Shown here: piece after piece, positions 16,749 through 25,821 of the stretch
How positions within the stretch are numbered: the stretch's first letter is position 1
Layout: each line of letters starts with the position of its first letter
Assembly: GCF_000423885.1 (NCBI RefSeq)
Contig: NZ_AUIV01000010.1
Span: 72,850 to 136,849, forward strand
Length of the DNA stretch: 64,000 bases
Source of the DNA: Thermomonas fusca DSM 15424
Lineage (GTDB): Bacteria; Pseudomonadota; Gammaproteobacteria; Xanthomonadales; Xanthomonadaceae
Reading direction: 5' to 3'
Made by a program: the position numbers and the translations under genes
The notes under the pieces: generated by a model
What the model saw: only the letters and a program-made list of their open reading frames with translations
Database searches by the model: none
Told to the model about the DNA's origin: nothing

Positions 16749-17660
16749 TCATTGTTGCGGGACGAGGTAAAACAGCGGCGCCGGGCCGAATTCGCCGGTC
16801 GCATACAACCCGCCGCCGCCCGCGCTCCAGGCCAGCGCCTCGGCCTGCGGGATAGGCGGGATGTCGTGCGCTTCGGGCGCCCGGGCGGTGGCATCCGCCC
16901 AGCTTTGGCCTTCACTGCGGCGATAGAACAGCACGCTGCCGTAGGTCAGCACCGCCAGGCTGCGGCGGTCGGGTGCGATGTCCGCGGCGGTGACCTGCGA
17001 GAACAGCGCCGCCAGTTTCGGATCCTTGCGCCGCAGCTCCTCGCTCACCTGCGGCACGCCGGCCAGCCGGCCGATCCGGCGCGCCTCCACCACGGTGCCG
17101 CGCGGGTCGGCCAGCGGCAGCGAGAACAGTTCCGGCGGCACCCGCTTTTTCGACACCAGCAGCACCTGCCCGGCGGCGGCGTCCACCGCCACCGCCTCGC
17201 AGTCGCGTGGGCCGTCCGGCCAGCGTGCGTGGATCGTCCACGCCGGCTTGAGCTTGCCGTTGGCCAGTTTGGCCGGTTCCTCGAATACATGCAGGGTGAA
17301 GCCACGGCGGCGCCCGGCGTTGTCCCCGGTGTCTGCCAGCAGCAGATAGCGGCGGCCGCCCAGCTCGAAGCTGGACAGGTCTTCCCAATCGTGGTTCTTG
17401 GCGCCTTCGACCTCGTAACGGGCCAGCAGGCGGCCGCGCCGGCTGATAGCGAACAGGCGGGCGGGGTTGCCGCCGTCATTGATCGCCCACAGCACGCCGT
17501 CGTGGACGTGCGACGCGGCCAGGCCGCTGATTTCGCCCAGCTGGCCGCTGGTCACCAGCCCGGCCAGCCGCGCGAACGGCAGCGACGGCGGCGCACAGGC
17601 GACGATGCCGAGCAGCAGCGCGGCCAGAAGCGAGATCCGCGGGAGGAGCGAAATCGGCAT
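16749..17660 (-). CDS. Putative lipoprotein, beta-propeller-like
   Basis: 303 aa from the Met at 17660, chosen because it gives a clean lipoprotein signal (PISLLPRISLLAALLLGIVAC). An in-frame Met at 17699 would add 13 hydrophilic residues. The mature part has repeated WAINDGGNPARLF, LLLADTGDNAG, VAVDAAAGQVLLVSKK and ADIAPDRRSLAVLTYG segments, suggesting a beta-propeller like those in SdiA-regulated or esterase-like lipoproteins. Function unknown. It is divergent from the gene at 17736. Confidence 0.78.
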   Translation of the reverse strand: MPISLLPRISLLAALLLGIVACAPPSLPFARLAGLVTSGQLGEISGLAASHVHDGVLWAINDGGNPARLFAISRRGRLLARYEVEGAKNHDWEDLSSFELGGRRYLLLADTGDNAGRRRGFTLHVFEEPAKLANGKLKPAWTIHARWPDGPRDCEAVAVDAAAGQVLLVSKKRVPPELFSLPLADPRGTVVEARRIGRLAGVPQVSEELRRKDPKLAALFSQVTAADIAPDRRSLAVLTYGSVLFYRRSEGQSWADATARAPEAHDIPPIPQAEALAWSAGGGGLYATGEFGPAPLFYLVPQQ

Positions 17661-17735
17661 CCGCACAGGATCGCATGGCCTGCCCGTGGGACGAAGCACA
17701 TCCGGCCATCACCGCAGGTATGCAAGGATGTCTGC

Positions 17736-18080
17736 ATGAGCGAATGGTCCGGATATGCCGTGTTCTTCTTCCCGCCGGCGCTGGAAGCGCTGGGTGATGC
17801 GGTCAAGCCCTACCTGCAGGAGGGGCCGGCGGGGTCGTTCGTGCAGTGTCGTGAGGTTGACACCGGCGGCGCCTTCATCGAGATGACCCTGGAGGGTCGC
17901 GCCCCGGACGGACACGCGGTGGACCTGGAGCTGATGGTGCCGGGCAACATGGTGCGGATGATCGTGTCGGTGCGCAGCGATGCCGAATTCGGTTTTTACG
18001 ACCGCAATCGCGGCGGCGCGGTGACGCTGGAACCAGGCATGCCGCCGGTGTCGCCGACGGAACCCGCAGCCAAGCCCTGA
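17736..18080 (+). CDS. Conserved hypothetical protein
   Basis: 114 aa, not matched to a named family. No signal peptide or TM segment is visible. The sequence is acidic and looks like a single alpha-beta domain (YAVFFFPPALEALGDAVKPYL, then FIEMTLEGRAPDGHAVDLEL), with a proline-rich C-terminal tail. The ATG at 17736 has AAGGA 8-12 nt upstream. It is convergent with the aminoacyl-protein transferase gene, 1 bp between stops. Confidence 0.75.
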   Translation: MSEWSGYAVFFFPPALEALGDAVKPYLQEGPAGSFVQCREVDTGGAFIEMTLEGRAPDGHAVDLELMVPGNMVRMIVSVRSDAEFGFYDRNRGGAVTLEPGMPPVSPTEPAAKP

Positions 18081-18081
18081 A

Positions 18082-18801
18082 TCAGGCTTCCAGCCGCCGC
18101 CAACCGCGGCCGTCGAAGCCTTCCAGCGGACGGAAGCGCCGCTTGTAGTCCATCTTCGGGTGGCTGGCGATCCAGTAACCCAGGTACAAATGCGCGCGGC
18201 CGTCGCGACGCGCCCATTCCAGCTGGCGCAGCACGCCAAGGGTGCCGAGACCGCGCGCCGCTTCGTCCGGCTCGTAGAAGGTGTAGACCGCCGACAGCGC
18301 TTCCGGCGCCAGATCGGTGACCGCCACCGCCAGCAGCCGGTGGCTGGCGCGTTCGCGCAGCTCCAGGAAGCGGCTGTCGTTCCATGCGCCGATCAGGAAC
18401 TGCTCGAACTCGTGCGTGCCGTGGTCGTCCATTCCGCCGCCGGGGTGGCGGGCAGACAGATAGCGCCGATACAGCGCCAGGTATTCGTCGGTGCAGGCCG
18501 GTGCGACCACGTGCGCGTGCACATCCGCATTGCGGGCCAGGCAGCGCCGCTGGCTGCGGTCGGGAACGAAGGCGGCCACCGGCACCCGTACCGGCACGCA
18601 GGCGCGGCAGCCGCTGCAGCTCGGGCGATAGACGATGTCGCCGCTGCGACGGAAGCCCCACGCCAGCGCGGTCGGATAGAGCTTCGGCAGGCGTTCGTCG
18701 CGCGGATCCAGGACCAGGTCGCGGGCTTCGCGGCCCGGCCAGTAGCCGCAGGGGTGCGGAGTGCTGTGGAACAGTCGCAGGTTGTCTTCGTCGCTGCCCA
18801 T
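18082..18801 (-). CDS. bpt: Aspartate/glutamate leucyltransferase (leucyl/arginyl-tRNA--protein transferase, Bpt/Ate type)
   Basis: Transfers Leu (Bpt) or Arg (Ate) from aminoacyl-tRNA to N-terminal Asp/Glu, making N-degrons for ClpAP. 239 aa. N-terminal CGYWPGREARDLVLDP; the cysteine motif RPSCSGCRACVPVRV; then YLSARHPGGGMDDH and the C-terminal acyltransferase part LEWARRDGRAHLYLGYWI. The start at 18801 (MGSDEDNLRLF) gives full family length. Sequence alone does not tell Leu from Arg specificity. Confidence 0.92.
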   Translation of the reverse strand: MGSDEDNLRLFHSTPHPCGYWPGREARDLVLDPRDERLPKLYPTALAWGFRRSGDIVYRPSCSGCRACVPVRVPVAAFVPDRSQRRCLARNADVHAHVVAPACTDEYLALYRRYLSARHPGGGMDDHGTHEFEQFLIGAWNDSRFLELRERASHRLLAVAVTDLAPEALSAVYTFYEPDEAARGLGTLGVLRQLEWARRDGRAHLYLGYWIASHPKMDYKRRFRPLEGFDGRGWRRLEA

Positions 18802-18912
18802 GCCCGCAGGATAGCGCCGCCGTTCAGCGGCGGGCAGGCCTGCGCGGTCAACCGGCGCGGCGCGCGCGCGTTTTCCATGACAAGCCCGGTTGGTGCCGGG
18901 AGGAGACGACCG

Positions 18913-19500
18913 ATGAAGAAGTTGCACATCCTGACCCTGGCGATTGCTGCCGCCCTGGTTTCGACCCTGGCATTGGCGCAGACCGCTACCCCGCGCATGC
19001 AGGCCAAGCCCGACGCCAACGGCGACGGCGTTATCAGCAAGGAGGAAGCCGCGAAGTTCCCGCGCCTTGCGGAGAAGTTCGCACAGCTGGACAAGGACAA
19101 GGACGGCAAGCTGGCCGCCGACGAGCTGCCGATGCACCGCGCCGGCATGCGCGGGCAGGCTGGCGGCATGCGTGGCCAGCACGGCGGCGGGATGCGCGCG
19201 CTGGACAGCGACGGCGATGGCCGCATCAGCCGCGCCGAGATGCAGGCGGGGAAGGCCGGCATGGACCAGCACTTCGAGCGGATGGACGTGAACAAGGACG
19301 GCTACATCGACAAGGCCGACCGCCAGGCGCGCATGGCCGAGCGCCGCGCCGAGTGCTTCGGCAAGGCCGATACCGACCACAACGGCCAGCTCAGCCGCGC
19401 CGAGTTCGACAAGATGGGCGAGGCCTGCGGCCATGGGCGTGGCGGCAAGGGTGGGCGGATGTCGCACGACGGCCATCCGGCGCAGATGCCGAAGCGTTGA
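18913..19500 (+). CDS. Secreted EF-hand calcium-binding protein
   Basis: 195 aa. N-terminal signal peptide (KKLHILTLAIAAALVSTLALAQ). Five EF-hand-like loops: DANGDGVISKEE (~33), DKDKDGKLAADE (~60), DSDGDGRISRAE (~97), DVNKDGYIDKAD (~125) and DTDHNGQLSRAE (~154). A Gly/Met/His-rich linker (about 75-95) and a His-rich tail could bind other metals. Good Shine-Dalgarno (AGGAGACGACC) before ATG. Probably periplasmic; role unknown. A strong terminator follows. Confidence 0.9.
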   Translation: MKKLHILTLAIAAALVSTLALAQTATPRMQAKPDANGDGVISKEEAAKFPRLAEKFAQLDKDKDGKLAADELPMHRAGMRGQAGGMRGQHGGGMRALDSDGDGRISRAEMQAGKAGMDQHFERMDVNKDGYIDKADRQARMAERRAECFGKADTDHNGQLSRAEFDKMGEACGHGRGGKGGRMSHDGHPAQMPKR

Positions 19501-19521
19501 ATCGGAGGCACCGGTAACGAA

Positions 19522-19553
19522 AGCGGCCCGCAGCGATGCGGGCCGTTTTTTTG
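19522..19553 (+). terminator. Rho-independent terminator after EF-hand gene
   Basis: CGGCCCGCA and TGCGGGCCG pair around loop GCGA and are followed by seven T residues. Confidence 0.9.
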
Positions 19554-19572
19554 TTGCTGGGTGGCGCGTGTA

Positions 19573-20376
19573 TCAGCGCCGGCGCAGCACCCGCCAGACG
19601 GTGCCGTTGCGTTCCACCTCGAGCACGCGCGGCTTGCCGCTGCCCACCGTCAGCTGCACCTCGCCGCTGCCGCTGCCATCGGTGCGGTAATCCTCCACCG
19701 CGATGGCCAGCGCGTCCTTGCCGGGGCAGGCCGACGCCGGGAACAGGGCGACAGGCTTGGTCGGCAGCGCCTGCAGCAGCTTTGCCGATGGATCGCCGCC
19801 ATCCACCGAGAGGCAGGCCTGCGCCGGCTTGCGCCTATCCAGCGTGTCGGCCACCAGCAATTGCGCCAGCGCGGTGGGGACATCGACGCGATGGACCTGC
19901 ACGTCGGTGATGGCCTCGGGCACCAGTGGCGGCGGCGCCGATGGGGCCGCGGGCGCGGCAGGCGCGGCGACGATTGCCTCCGGCGCCTGCTTGCGGGTGG
20001 TGAAAACGATCAGCGCGATGCCGCCGGCGATCAGCAACAGCAGCCCCACCTTCACCCGCTTGGCGTTGAAGTAGCCGCCGCCCGACGCCTCGCCGTGGCG
20101 GCCGCTGGGCAGGTAGCTGGATCCCGGATCGCGGGTGTTTTCCAGCAGCCCCAACTCGCGCAGCAGCTGGCGGCCGCGCGGCTGGTCTTCGGAATGGACG
20201 ATCCAGACCGCGGGGATGTCGTCGGGAATGCGACGGCTGTCGTAGCTGAAGCCGCCGCGGCGACGGCCGCGATACGAGCGGCCGTTGGCGATCTTGACCG
20301 CGATGCCCTCGGCGCGCAGCAGCTCGGCCACCGCCTCGACGTTTTCCAGGCGCTGGCTGGAGAAGACCTTCCTCAC
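19573..20376 (-). CDS. DUF2007-type 'pathogenicity-like' membrane protein
   Basis: 267 aa from the GTG at 20376, whose TG A overlaps the tesB stop. N-terminal DUF2007 (putative signal-transducing, ferredoxin-like) domain: KVFSSQRLENVEAVAELLR... then VWIVHSEDQPRGRQLLRELG (to ~75). A single TM helix follows at about 118-135 (GLLLLIAGGIALIVF), with an Ala/Pro-rich linker and a ~110-residue C-terminal domain, probably periplasmic. In xanthomonads such proteins are annotated as pathogenicity-like without a proven function. Confidence 0.8.
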   Translation of the reverse strand: MRKVFSSQRLENVEAVAELLRAEGIAVKIANGRSYRGRRRGGFSYDSRRIPDDIPAVWIVHSEDQPRGRQLLRELGLLENTRDPGSSYLPSGRHGEASGGGYFNAKRVKVGLLLLIAGGIALIVFTTRKQAPEAIVAAPAAPAAPSAPPPLVPEAITDVQVHRVDVPTALAQLLVADTLDRRKPAQACLSVDGGDPSAKLLQALPTKPVALFPASACPGKDALAIAVEDYRTDGSGSGEVQLTVGSGKPRVLEVERNGTVWRVLRRR

Positions 20377-21236
20377 GCCGGCAGCACCCGGATCATGCCC
20401 TCCTGCGCAGTGCTGGCCACCAGCCGGCCGCTGCGGTCGAACACCTGCCCGCGCGCCAACCCGCGCGCGCCCTGCGCGCTGGGGCTGTCGATCGAATACA
20501 GCAGCCAGTCGTCGGCGCGGAAGCTGCGGTGGAACCACAGCGCATGGTCCAGCGACGCCATCTGCACGTTCGGCTGGTAGTAGCTGATGCCGTGCGGGAA
20601 GGTGGCGGTGCCGAGCAGATGGAAGTCGGACGCGTAGGCCAGCAGCGCGCGGTGCAGCTCCGGCGCGTCGCCGACCTTCTCGGTCAGGCGGAACCACACC
20701 TGCTGGAACGGCGGGCGCTTGGGCGGGTTCAGTTCGTCGCGCGGATAGACGTGGCGGAACTCGAACGGGCCGGCACGATCCAGCCAGCGCTGCACCTTGG
20801 TGGGCAGCAGGGCGAGCTTTTCGGGCGGGATGGTGGGCGCGGGCTCCAGGTCTTCGGGCTTGGGCACGTCCGGCATCGACAGCTGGTGCTCGGCGCCCGG
20901 CTCCTCGTCCTGGAACGAGGCGGCGCAGAAGAAGATCACCTTGCCGTGCTGGATCGCGGTGACGCGGCGTACCGAAAAACTGCCGCCGTCGCGGGTGCGG
21001 TCCACGTGGTAGACGATCGGCGCCTCGATGTTGCCGGCGCGCAGGAAATAGGCGTGCAGCGAATGCGCGTTGCGTGGCTCGGTCATGGTGGCCTGCGCCG
21101 CCGACAGCGCCTGTCCCAGCACCTGCCCGCCGAACACGTATTTGGTGCCGATGTCGCGGCTCTGGCCGCGGAACAGGTCGTCTTCCAGACGTTCCAGCGA
21201 CAGCAGTTCGATCAGTTCGGAGACGGGGGCGTTCAT
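20373..21236 (-). CDS. tesB: Acyl-CoA thioesterase II
   Basis: Hydrolyses medium to long acyl-CoA to fatty acid and CoA. 287 aa double-hotdog protein. Visible: N-terminal LERLEDDLFRGQSRDIG, VFGGQVLGQALSAA, HSLHAYFLRAG (first hotdog), then DFHLLGTATFPHG, MASLDHALWFHRSF and YSIDSPSAQGARGLARGQV, carrying the Asp/Gln/Thr-type catalytic region. Its stop overlaps the DUF2007 gene start by 4 bp. Confidence 0.95.
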   Translation of the reverse strand: MNAPVSELIELLSLERLEDDLFRGQSRDIGTKYVFGGQVLGQALSAAQATMTEPRNAHSLHAYFLRAGNIEAPIVYHVDRTRDGGSFSVRRVTAIQHGKVIFFCAASFQDEEPGAEHQLSMPDVPKPEDLEPAPTIPPEKLALLPTKVQRWLDRAGPFEFRHVYPRDELNPPKRPPFQQVWFRLTEKVGDAPELHRALLAYASDFHLLGTATFPHGISYYQPNVQMASLDHALWFHRSFRADDWLLYSIDSPSAQGARGLARGQVFDRSGRLVASTAQEGMIRVLPA

Positions 21237-21294
21237 GGGCGCGATTATACGGGGCGACCGCCGCGCCTCCCTTTGCGGGCAGGGCGGATCGCCG

Positions 21295-21852
21295 CTATGC
21301 GATCCGCCGCAGCGGCACCGCAGCCAGCACGGCCTGCCAAGGAAACAGCGGCCCCGGGTCGCGCTTGCGTCGTACCTTCAGGGCGGGGTCGTCGCTGGCT
21401 TCGACCTCGTCGCGATCCAGGTCCTCGTGGCCGGCGATCTGCGCCAGCGAGGGGATTTCCCCGCACAGCCATTGCAGCAGGGCGGTCAGCGCGGCGATCT
21501 GCGCGTCGGTGTATGGCTCGCCCATCGCCTGCTGGCGGGAATCCAGCCAGTCGGGGAATCGGCCGGTGTTGACCAGTTCGATGCCGATGCTGCGCGCGTT
21601 CCAGCCGCGGGTGTGGTGGGCGCTGCGGCCCACCGGCACGTATTCCTCGATGCGGCCGTCGCGGTCGATGTAGTAATGGCCGCTGTTGCCGGTACCGGAG
21701 TCGTAGAGGACCCGCTCGCCGTACGCGCGCGCGGTGGCGAGGTCGGGCAGCTCGGTGCAGTGGATGACCACGGTGTCGACGGCGTCCGGCGCACGTGCGG
21801 CCAGCAGCTCCGCATAGGGCAGGTGGCGTGCGTGGATCGTCGGGGCTGGCAT
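21295..21852 (-). CDS. ampD: AmpD-type N-acetylmuramoyl-L-alanine amidase
   Basis: Amidase_2 family, cleaving the MurNAc/anhydroMurNAc-L-Ala bond during peptidoglycan recycling. 185 aa. Zinc and catalytic positions: His in VVIHCTE (~30), AHHTRGWNARSIGIEL, GHEDLDRDEV (His ligand) and KRDPGPLFPW (Asp ligand). No signal peptide is visible, consistent with cytoplasmic AmpD rather than the exported paralogues. The assignment as true AmpD is by size and motif. Confidence 0.9.
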   Translation of the reverse strand: MPAPTIHARHLPYAELLAARAPDAVDTVVIHCTELPDLATARAYGERVLYDSGTGNSGHYYIDRDGRIEEYVPVGRSAHHTRGWNARSIGIELVNTGRFPDWLDSRQQAMGEPYTDAQIAALTALLQWLCGEIPSLAQIAGHEDLDRDEVEASDDPALKVRRKRDPGPLFPWQAVLAAVPLRRIA

Positions 21853-21874
21853 GCGCCGATGCTAGCATTCACCC

Positions 21875-22402
21875 ATGAGAGGACATTGCATCCTGTCGCA
21901 CGGCTTCGAAAGCGGCCCCGATGCGACCAAAGTGACCGCGCTGGCCGATGTGGCCGAGCGCCTGGGCTGGACCCACGAACGCCCGGACTACACCGATCTC
22001 GACGCCCGCCGCGAGGTCACACCGCTGGGTGACGTGGTCGCACGCATCGCACGCCTGCAATCGCTGGCACAGGCGACCGCCGCGCGCGGCCCGCTGGTGC
22101 TGGCCGGCTCCAGCCTCGGTGCCTACATCAGCGGCCACGTGTCGCGGCAGCTGCCGGTAGCCGGCCTGTTCCTGATGGCCCCGCCGGTGGTCATGGAGGG
22201 CGCGCCGCCGATGCAGGCCGCCGGCGTGCCGACCTCGATCATCCACGGCTGGCACGACGAGCTGATCCCGGTCGCACAGGTGGTGGAATGGGCGGCGGCG
22301 CGCGACGCTCGGCTGCTGCTGGTGAACGATTCCCACCGCCTGTCCGACCACGTGCAGGCCAGCGCCGAGGCGTTCGCCCAATTGCTCCTGGACGTGCGCT
22401 GA
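21875..22402 (+). CDS. YqiA/YcfP-family alpha/beta hydrolase
   Basis: 175 aa small cytosolic hydrolase. Early motif ILSHGFESGPDATK, nucleophile elbow AGSSLGAY, acidic residue in IHGWHDELIP and catalytic His in VNDSHRLSDH. YqiA-like enzymes hydrolyse short acyl esters or CoA thioesters; the physiological substrate is unknown. It is divergent from the AmpD gene (22 bp apart) and followed by a REP-like palindrome. Confidence 0.88.
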   Translation: MRGHCILSHGFESGPDATKVTALADVAERLGWTHERPDYTDLDARREVTPLGDVVARIARLQSLAQATAARGPLVLAGSSLGAYISGHVSRQLPVAGLFLMAPPVVMEGAPPMQAAGVPTSIIHGWHDELIPVAQVVEWAAARDARLLLVNDSHRLSDHVQASAEAFAQLLLDVR

Positions 22403-22419
22403 TGTTGCCCGCGACTTTT

Positions 22420-22492
22420 CGTAGGAGCGCACCGCAGGGGCGCGATGCCTCTTGCCGGATTTTCGGTCGCGCCCCTGCGGTGCGCTCCTACG
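22420..22492. repeat. REP-like palindrome with 26-bp perfect arms
   Basis: Bases 22420-22445 are the exact reverse complement of 22467-22492, with a 21-nt loop. The arms read CGTAGGAGCGCACCGCAG..., the GTAGGAGC-type intergenic REP found in Pseudomonas and xanthomonads. It lies between the YqiA-like gene and rlmKL and ends 16 bp before the rlmKL start. Confidence 0.85.
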
Positions 22493-22508
22493 ATAGAACT
22501 CTCGAGCC

Positions 22509-24644
22509 ATGAAATTTTTCGCCTCCTGCGGCAAAGGGCTGGAATACCTGCTGGCCGACGAACTGGTCGCGCTCGGCTGCGCACGCGCCACCGCCACCAT
22601 CGCCGGTGCCAACGTCGAGGGCGGCCTGCTGGACGCCCAGCGCGCGGTGCTGTGGTCGCGGCTGGCCAGCCGCATCCTCTGGCCGATCACCGAGTTCGAG
22701 TGCGCCGACGAGCACGCGCTGTACGCCGGCGCCGCCGCGGTGGACTGGACGCGCCATCTCTCGCCCAGCCATACCTTCGCCATCGACGCACACGTTTCCG
22801 GCAGCGCCATCACCCATGCGCGCTACGCCGCGCAGCGGGTGAAGGACGCCGTCGTCGATACCCTGCGCGCCAGCACCGGCCAGCGGCCGGACGTGGACGT
22901 GGAGTCGCCGGACGTCCGCATCAACCTCGTCGTCCGCAAGGGCCGCGCCACCCTGTCCATCGACCTGTCCGGCGGCCCCATGCACCGCCGCGGCTGGCGG
23001 CGCGTGCAGGGTGCAGCGCCGCTGAAGGAAACCGTGGCCGCCGCGGTGCTGGCGCGCGCCGGCTGGGCGCAGGCCTATGCCGAGGGCGGCGACCTGCTCG
23101 ACCCGATGTGCGGCAGCGGCACTTTGCTGATCGAGGGCGCACTGATGGCCGCCGACGTGGCGCCGGGGCTGCGCCGCCACGGCGATGCGCCACCGACGCG
23201 CTGGATCGGTTTCGATGTCGAAGCCTGGGCGGGATTGCGGGTGGAGGCTATCGCCCGCGAGGCGCGCGGCCGCGCCACATTGCGGCCCTGCTTCCACGGC
23301 AGCGACGTCGACCCGCATGCCATCCGCGCCGCGCATGAGAACGCGCAGGCCGCGGGCGTGGACGATGCCATCGGCTTTTCGGTCCGCGACATCGCCGACC
23401 TCGCGTCGATGGAGAACCCGCGCGGCGTGGTCGTCTGCAATCCGCCCTACGATGCGCGCCTGGCTGCAGACCCCGCGCTGTACCGCGCGCTGGGCGATGC
23501 GTTGAAACGCGTCGCCCCGCAGTGGCGCGCGGCCCTGCTGTGCGGCGACGGTGAACTGGCCCGCGCCACCGGGCTGCGTGCGAAGAAGAGTTACCAGCTG
23601 TTCAACGGCGCGATCGAATGCAGCCTGATCGCGGTGGACCCGATCGCGCCGCCGCAGCGTGAAGGCGTGGAGAAGCGCGCGCTGCCGGAAGGCGCGCAGA
23701 TGGTGGCCAACCGCCTGCGCAAGAATCTCGACAAGCTGGCGCGCTGGCGCCAGCAGGAGCAGGTCAGCTGCTTCCGCGCCTATGACGCCGACATCCCCGA
23801 ATACGCCTGCGCGGTGGACGTCTACACCATCATCGACGGCGAGATCTGGCTGCATGTGCAGGAATACGCCGCGCCGGCCGAGATCCCCGAAACCACCACC
23901 CGCAAGCGCCTGAACGACCTGTTGCTGGCGGTGCGCGAAGTGTTCGCCCTGCCGCGCGAGCGGGTGGCGGTGAAGACCCGCAGCACCGGCAAGGGCGGCA
24001 GCAAGTACGGCCACTTCGACCATCGGGGGCAGTTCCTCACGGTGGAGGAGGGCGCGGCGAAACTGCAGGTCAACCTGTTCGACTACCTCGACACCGGGCT
24101 GTTCCTCGACCACCGCCCGCTGCGCGCGCGGATGGCGCGGGAAGCGCGCGGCAAGCGCTTCCTCAACCTGTTCTGCTACACGGGCGTTGCCACCGTGCAG
24201 GCGGCGGTGGAGGGCGCAGCGCAGACCACCAGCGTCGACCTGTCGGCGACCTATCTGGAATGGCTGGCCGACAACCTGCGCGGCAACGGCATCGGCGGCA
24301 CCCGCCACCGCATTGCCCAGGCGGATGCGCTGAAGTGGCTGGAAGCCGACGATGGCGTGTACGACGTGGTGTTCTGCGACCCGCCCACGTTCTCCAACTC
24401 CAAGCGCGCCGACGACTTCGACGTGCAGCGCGACCACGTGCGCCTGCTGCGCGCGGCGGTGGCGCGGCTGGCGCCGGGGGGCGTGCTGTACTTCAGCAAC
24501 AACTTCCGTCGCTTCAAGCTGGACGAGGCGGCGTTGGCGGACTTCGCGCAGGTGGAAGACATCAGCGCATCCACCATTCCGCCGGATTTCGCCCGCAACG
24601 CGCGCATCCACCGGGCGTGGCGGATCCTGGCATCGAGTTCCTGA
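22509..24644 (+). CDS. rlmL: Bifunctional 23S rRNA methyltransferase RlmKL (m2G2445 / m7G2069)
   Basis: 711 aa, normal for the fused enzyme. The N-terminal THUMP domain (about 45-155) binds RNA. The RlmL half has DPMCGSGTLLIEGAL (SAM motif I, ~197) and NPPYDARL (~312). The RlmK half has RFLNLFCYTGVATVQAA (SAM site, ~550) and DPPTFSNS (~623). It methylates two guanines near the peptidyl-transferase centre. The ATG at 22509 starts right after the REP element. Confidence 0.97.
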   Translation: MKFFASCGKGLEYLLADELVALGCARATATIAGANVEGGLLDAQRAVLWSRLASRILWPITEFECADEHALYAGAAAVDWTRHLSPSHTFAIDAHVSGSAITHARYAAQRVKDAVVDTLRASTGQRPDVDVESPDVRINLVVRKGRATLSIDLSGGPMHRRGWRRVQGAAPLKETVAAAVLARAGWAQAYAEGGDLLDPMCGSGTLLIEGALMAADVAPGLRRHGDAPPTRWIGFDVEAWAGLRVEAIAREARGRATLRPCFHGSDVDPHAIRAAHENAQAAGVDDAIGFSVRDIADLASMENPRGVVVCNPPYDARLAADPALYRALGDALKRVAPQWRAALLCGDGELARATGLRAKKSYQLFNGAIECSLIAVDPIAPPQREGVEKRALPEGAQMVANRLRKNLDKLARWRQQEQVSCFRAYDADIPEYACAVDVYTIIDGEIWLHVQEYAAPAEIPETTTRKRLNDLLLAVREVFALPRERVAVKTRSTGKGGSKYGHFDHRGQFLTVEEGAAKLQVNLFDYLDTGLFLDHRPLRARMAREARGKRFLNLFCYTGVATVQAAVEGAAQTTSVDLSATYLEWLADNLRGNGIGGTRHRIAQADALKWLEADDGVYDVVFCDPPTFSNSKRADDFDVQRDHVRLLRAAVARLAPGGVLYFSNNFRRFKLDEAALADFAQVEDISASTIPPDFARNARIHRAWRILASSS

Positions 24645-24753
24645 CCACGCAGAAGGGCAGGGGAGCAAACTCCGCTTCTCGGGGCGTGCGCCGGCGCCGG
24701 TGCATCACCATGCCGGAGCTTACGGTGCTGGCGCGGCGTGAGCCGGCGTGTTG

Positions 24754-25758
24754 TCAGTGGCCGCGGATGCGCCCGAACAGGCCGGTAGTGCGCGGCGATG
24801 CCGGGGCCGATGGCGGCGGTGCATCGGCCGGTTCGGCATAGCCGGTGGCGAGGTTGGCGTTGATGAAGCCTGTCACTTCCTCGGCGCTGACCCCGCTTGC
24901 TTCGGCGATGTCGGCAACCCCGGCTGGCCCTTTCATCATCACCGTGGCGATGCGGAAATGCTTGGGATACTCGCGCTCGGTCTGCGGCCACTTCTTCAGC
25001 AGGTAGCGGCCGTCGATGGCCGCGCCGGACAGTAGCCCACCCAGCCACTGCAGACGCTGCAGTGGTTGCGCAGGGCCCAGCGCCGCCGCCTCGGCGTCCC
25101 AGGCCGCGGCGTCGGGCATGGTGAAATCGCTTTCCGGCAGTTCGCCGGCAAAATAGGGCGCCAGCGGCTTGAGCATGGCCGGGCCGTGCCAGCTGCCGGC
25201 CTGCGGGTCGATCAGCAGCGCCGGTGCATCGGCGCACTGCAGGCGCACGCGCTGGCGCAGGGCGCCGTTCGCCAGCCACTGCTGCAGCGTGCGCGCGGCC
25301 GGCGGTGCTGGTTCCGGCTCGGGTTCGGGCTGCGGGGTTGCGGGCGGTTCCGGCGCCGGTTGCGGTTCCGGCGCGACGATGGTCGGCGCCGGCTCGACCG
25401 CCGGTGCGGGCTCGCGCGGCGGCGGCGTTTCGTCGGGCGTCAGCTGCGCATCGCCGGCGATCTCGCTCAGCAACACTGCCAGGTCGGTCGCGTTGATCGG
25501 CAGCGGCAGCCGGTAGTCGGTCTGCTGGCGGTCGGCGGCGGCCAGCGCAATCACCTTGCGGCCCATGCCGTGCAGGCGCAGCCAGCTCATCGGGCCGTAC
25601 AGGCTGTCCATGTCGATGATGATGTAGTCGGCCGCGTCGCCTTCGATGAAGCTCCAGCGGTGGCCGGTTTCGGCGTTGGCGATCTTGAACGCGGCGGCAA
25701 CCTCCGCCTCGGTCGCGCGATCCATCCCGGTAGTGCCCAACGTCAGCGCCATCGCCAT
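24754..25758 (-). CDS. Conserved hypothetical protein with REC-like N domain and C-terminal HTH-like region
   Basis: 334 aa. N-terminal ~85 residues look like a degenerate receiver fold (YIIIDMDSLYGPMSWLRL, then KVIALAAADR), lacking a clear phospho-acceptor set. A long Pro/Glu/Ala linker spans ~115-155. The C-terminal half holds GGLLSGAAIDGRYLLKKWPQ and a putative winged-helix segment (IATVMMKGPAGVADIAEA, then SGVSAEEVTGFINAN). This arrangement suggests an atypical regulator; no named family was recognised. The ATG at 25758 or the Met two codons later is possible. Confidence 0.72.
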   Translation of the reverse strand: MAMALTLGTTGMDRATEAEVAAAFKIANAETGHRWSFIEGDAADYIIIDMDSLYGPMSWLRLHGMGRKVIALAAADRQQTDYRLPLPINATDLAVLLSEIAGDAQLTPDETPPPREPAPAVEPAPTIVAPEPQPAPEPPATPQPEPEPEPAPPAARTLQQWLANGALRQRVRLQCADAPALLIDPQAGSWHGPAMLKPLAPYFAGELPESDFTMPDAAAWDAEAAALGPAQPLQRLQWLGGLLSGAAIDGRYLLKKWPQTEREYPKHFRIATVMMKGPAGVADIAEASGVSAEEVTGFINANLATGYAEPADAPPPSAPASPRTTGLFGRIRGH

Positions 25759-25821
25759 CCCCGCAGCAGAAAAACACGGTCGAGTGTTGCCAAGCGGGGC
25801 GCGCGCGTCAATGCACCGGCG

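Noticed and set aside
22488..24668. 726-codon minus-strand frame opposite rlmKL
   Set aside because: RlmKL motifs are complete on the plus strand.
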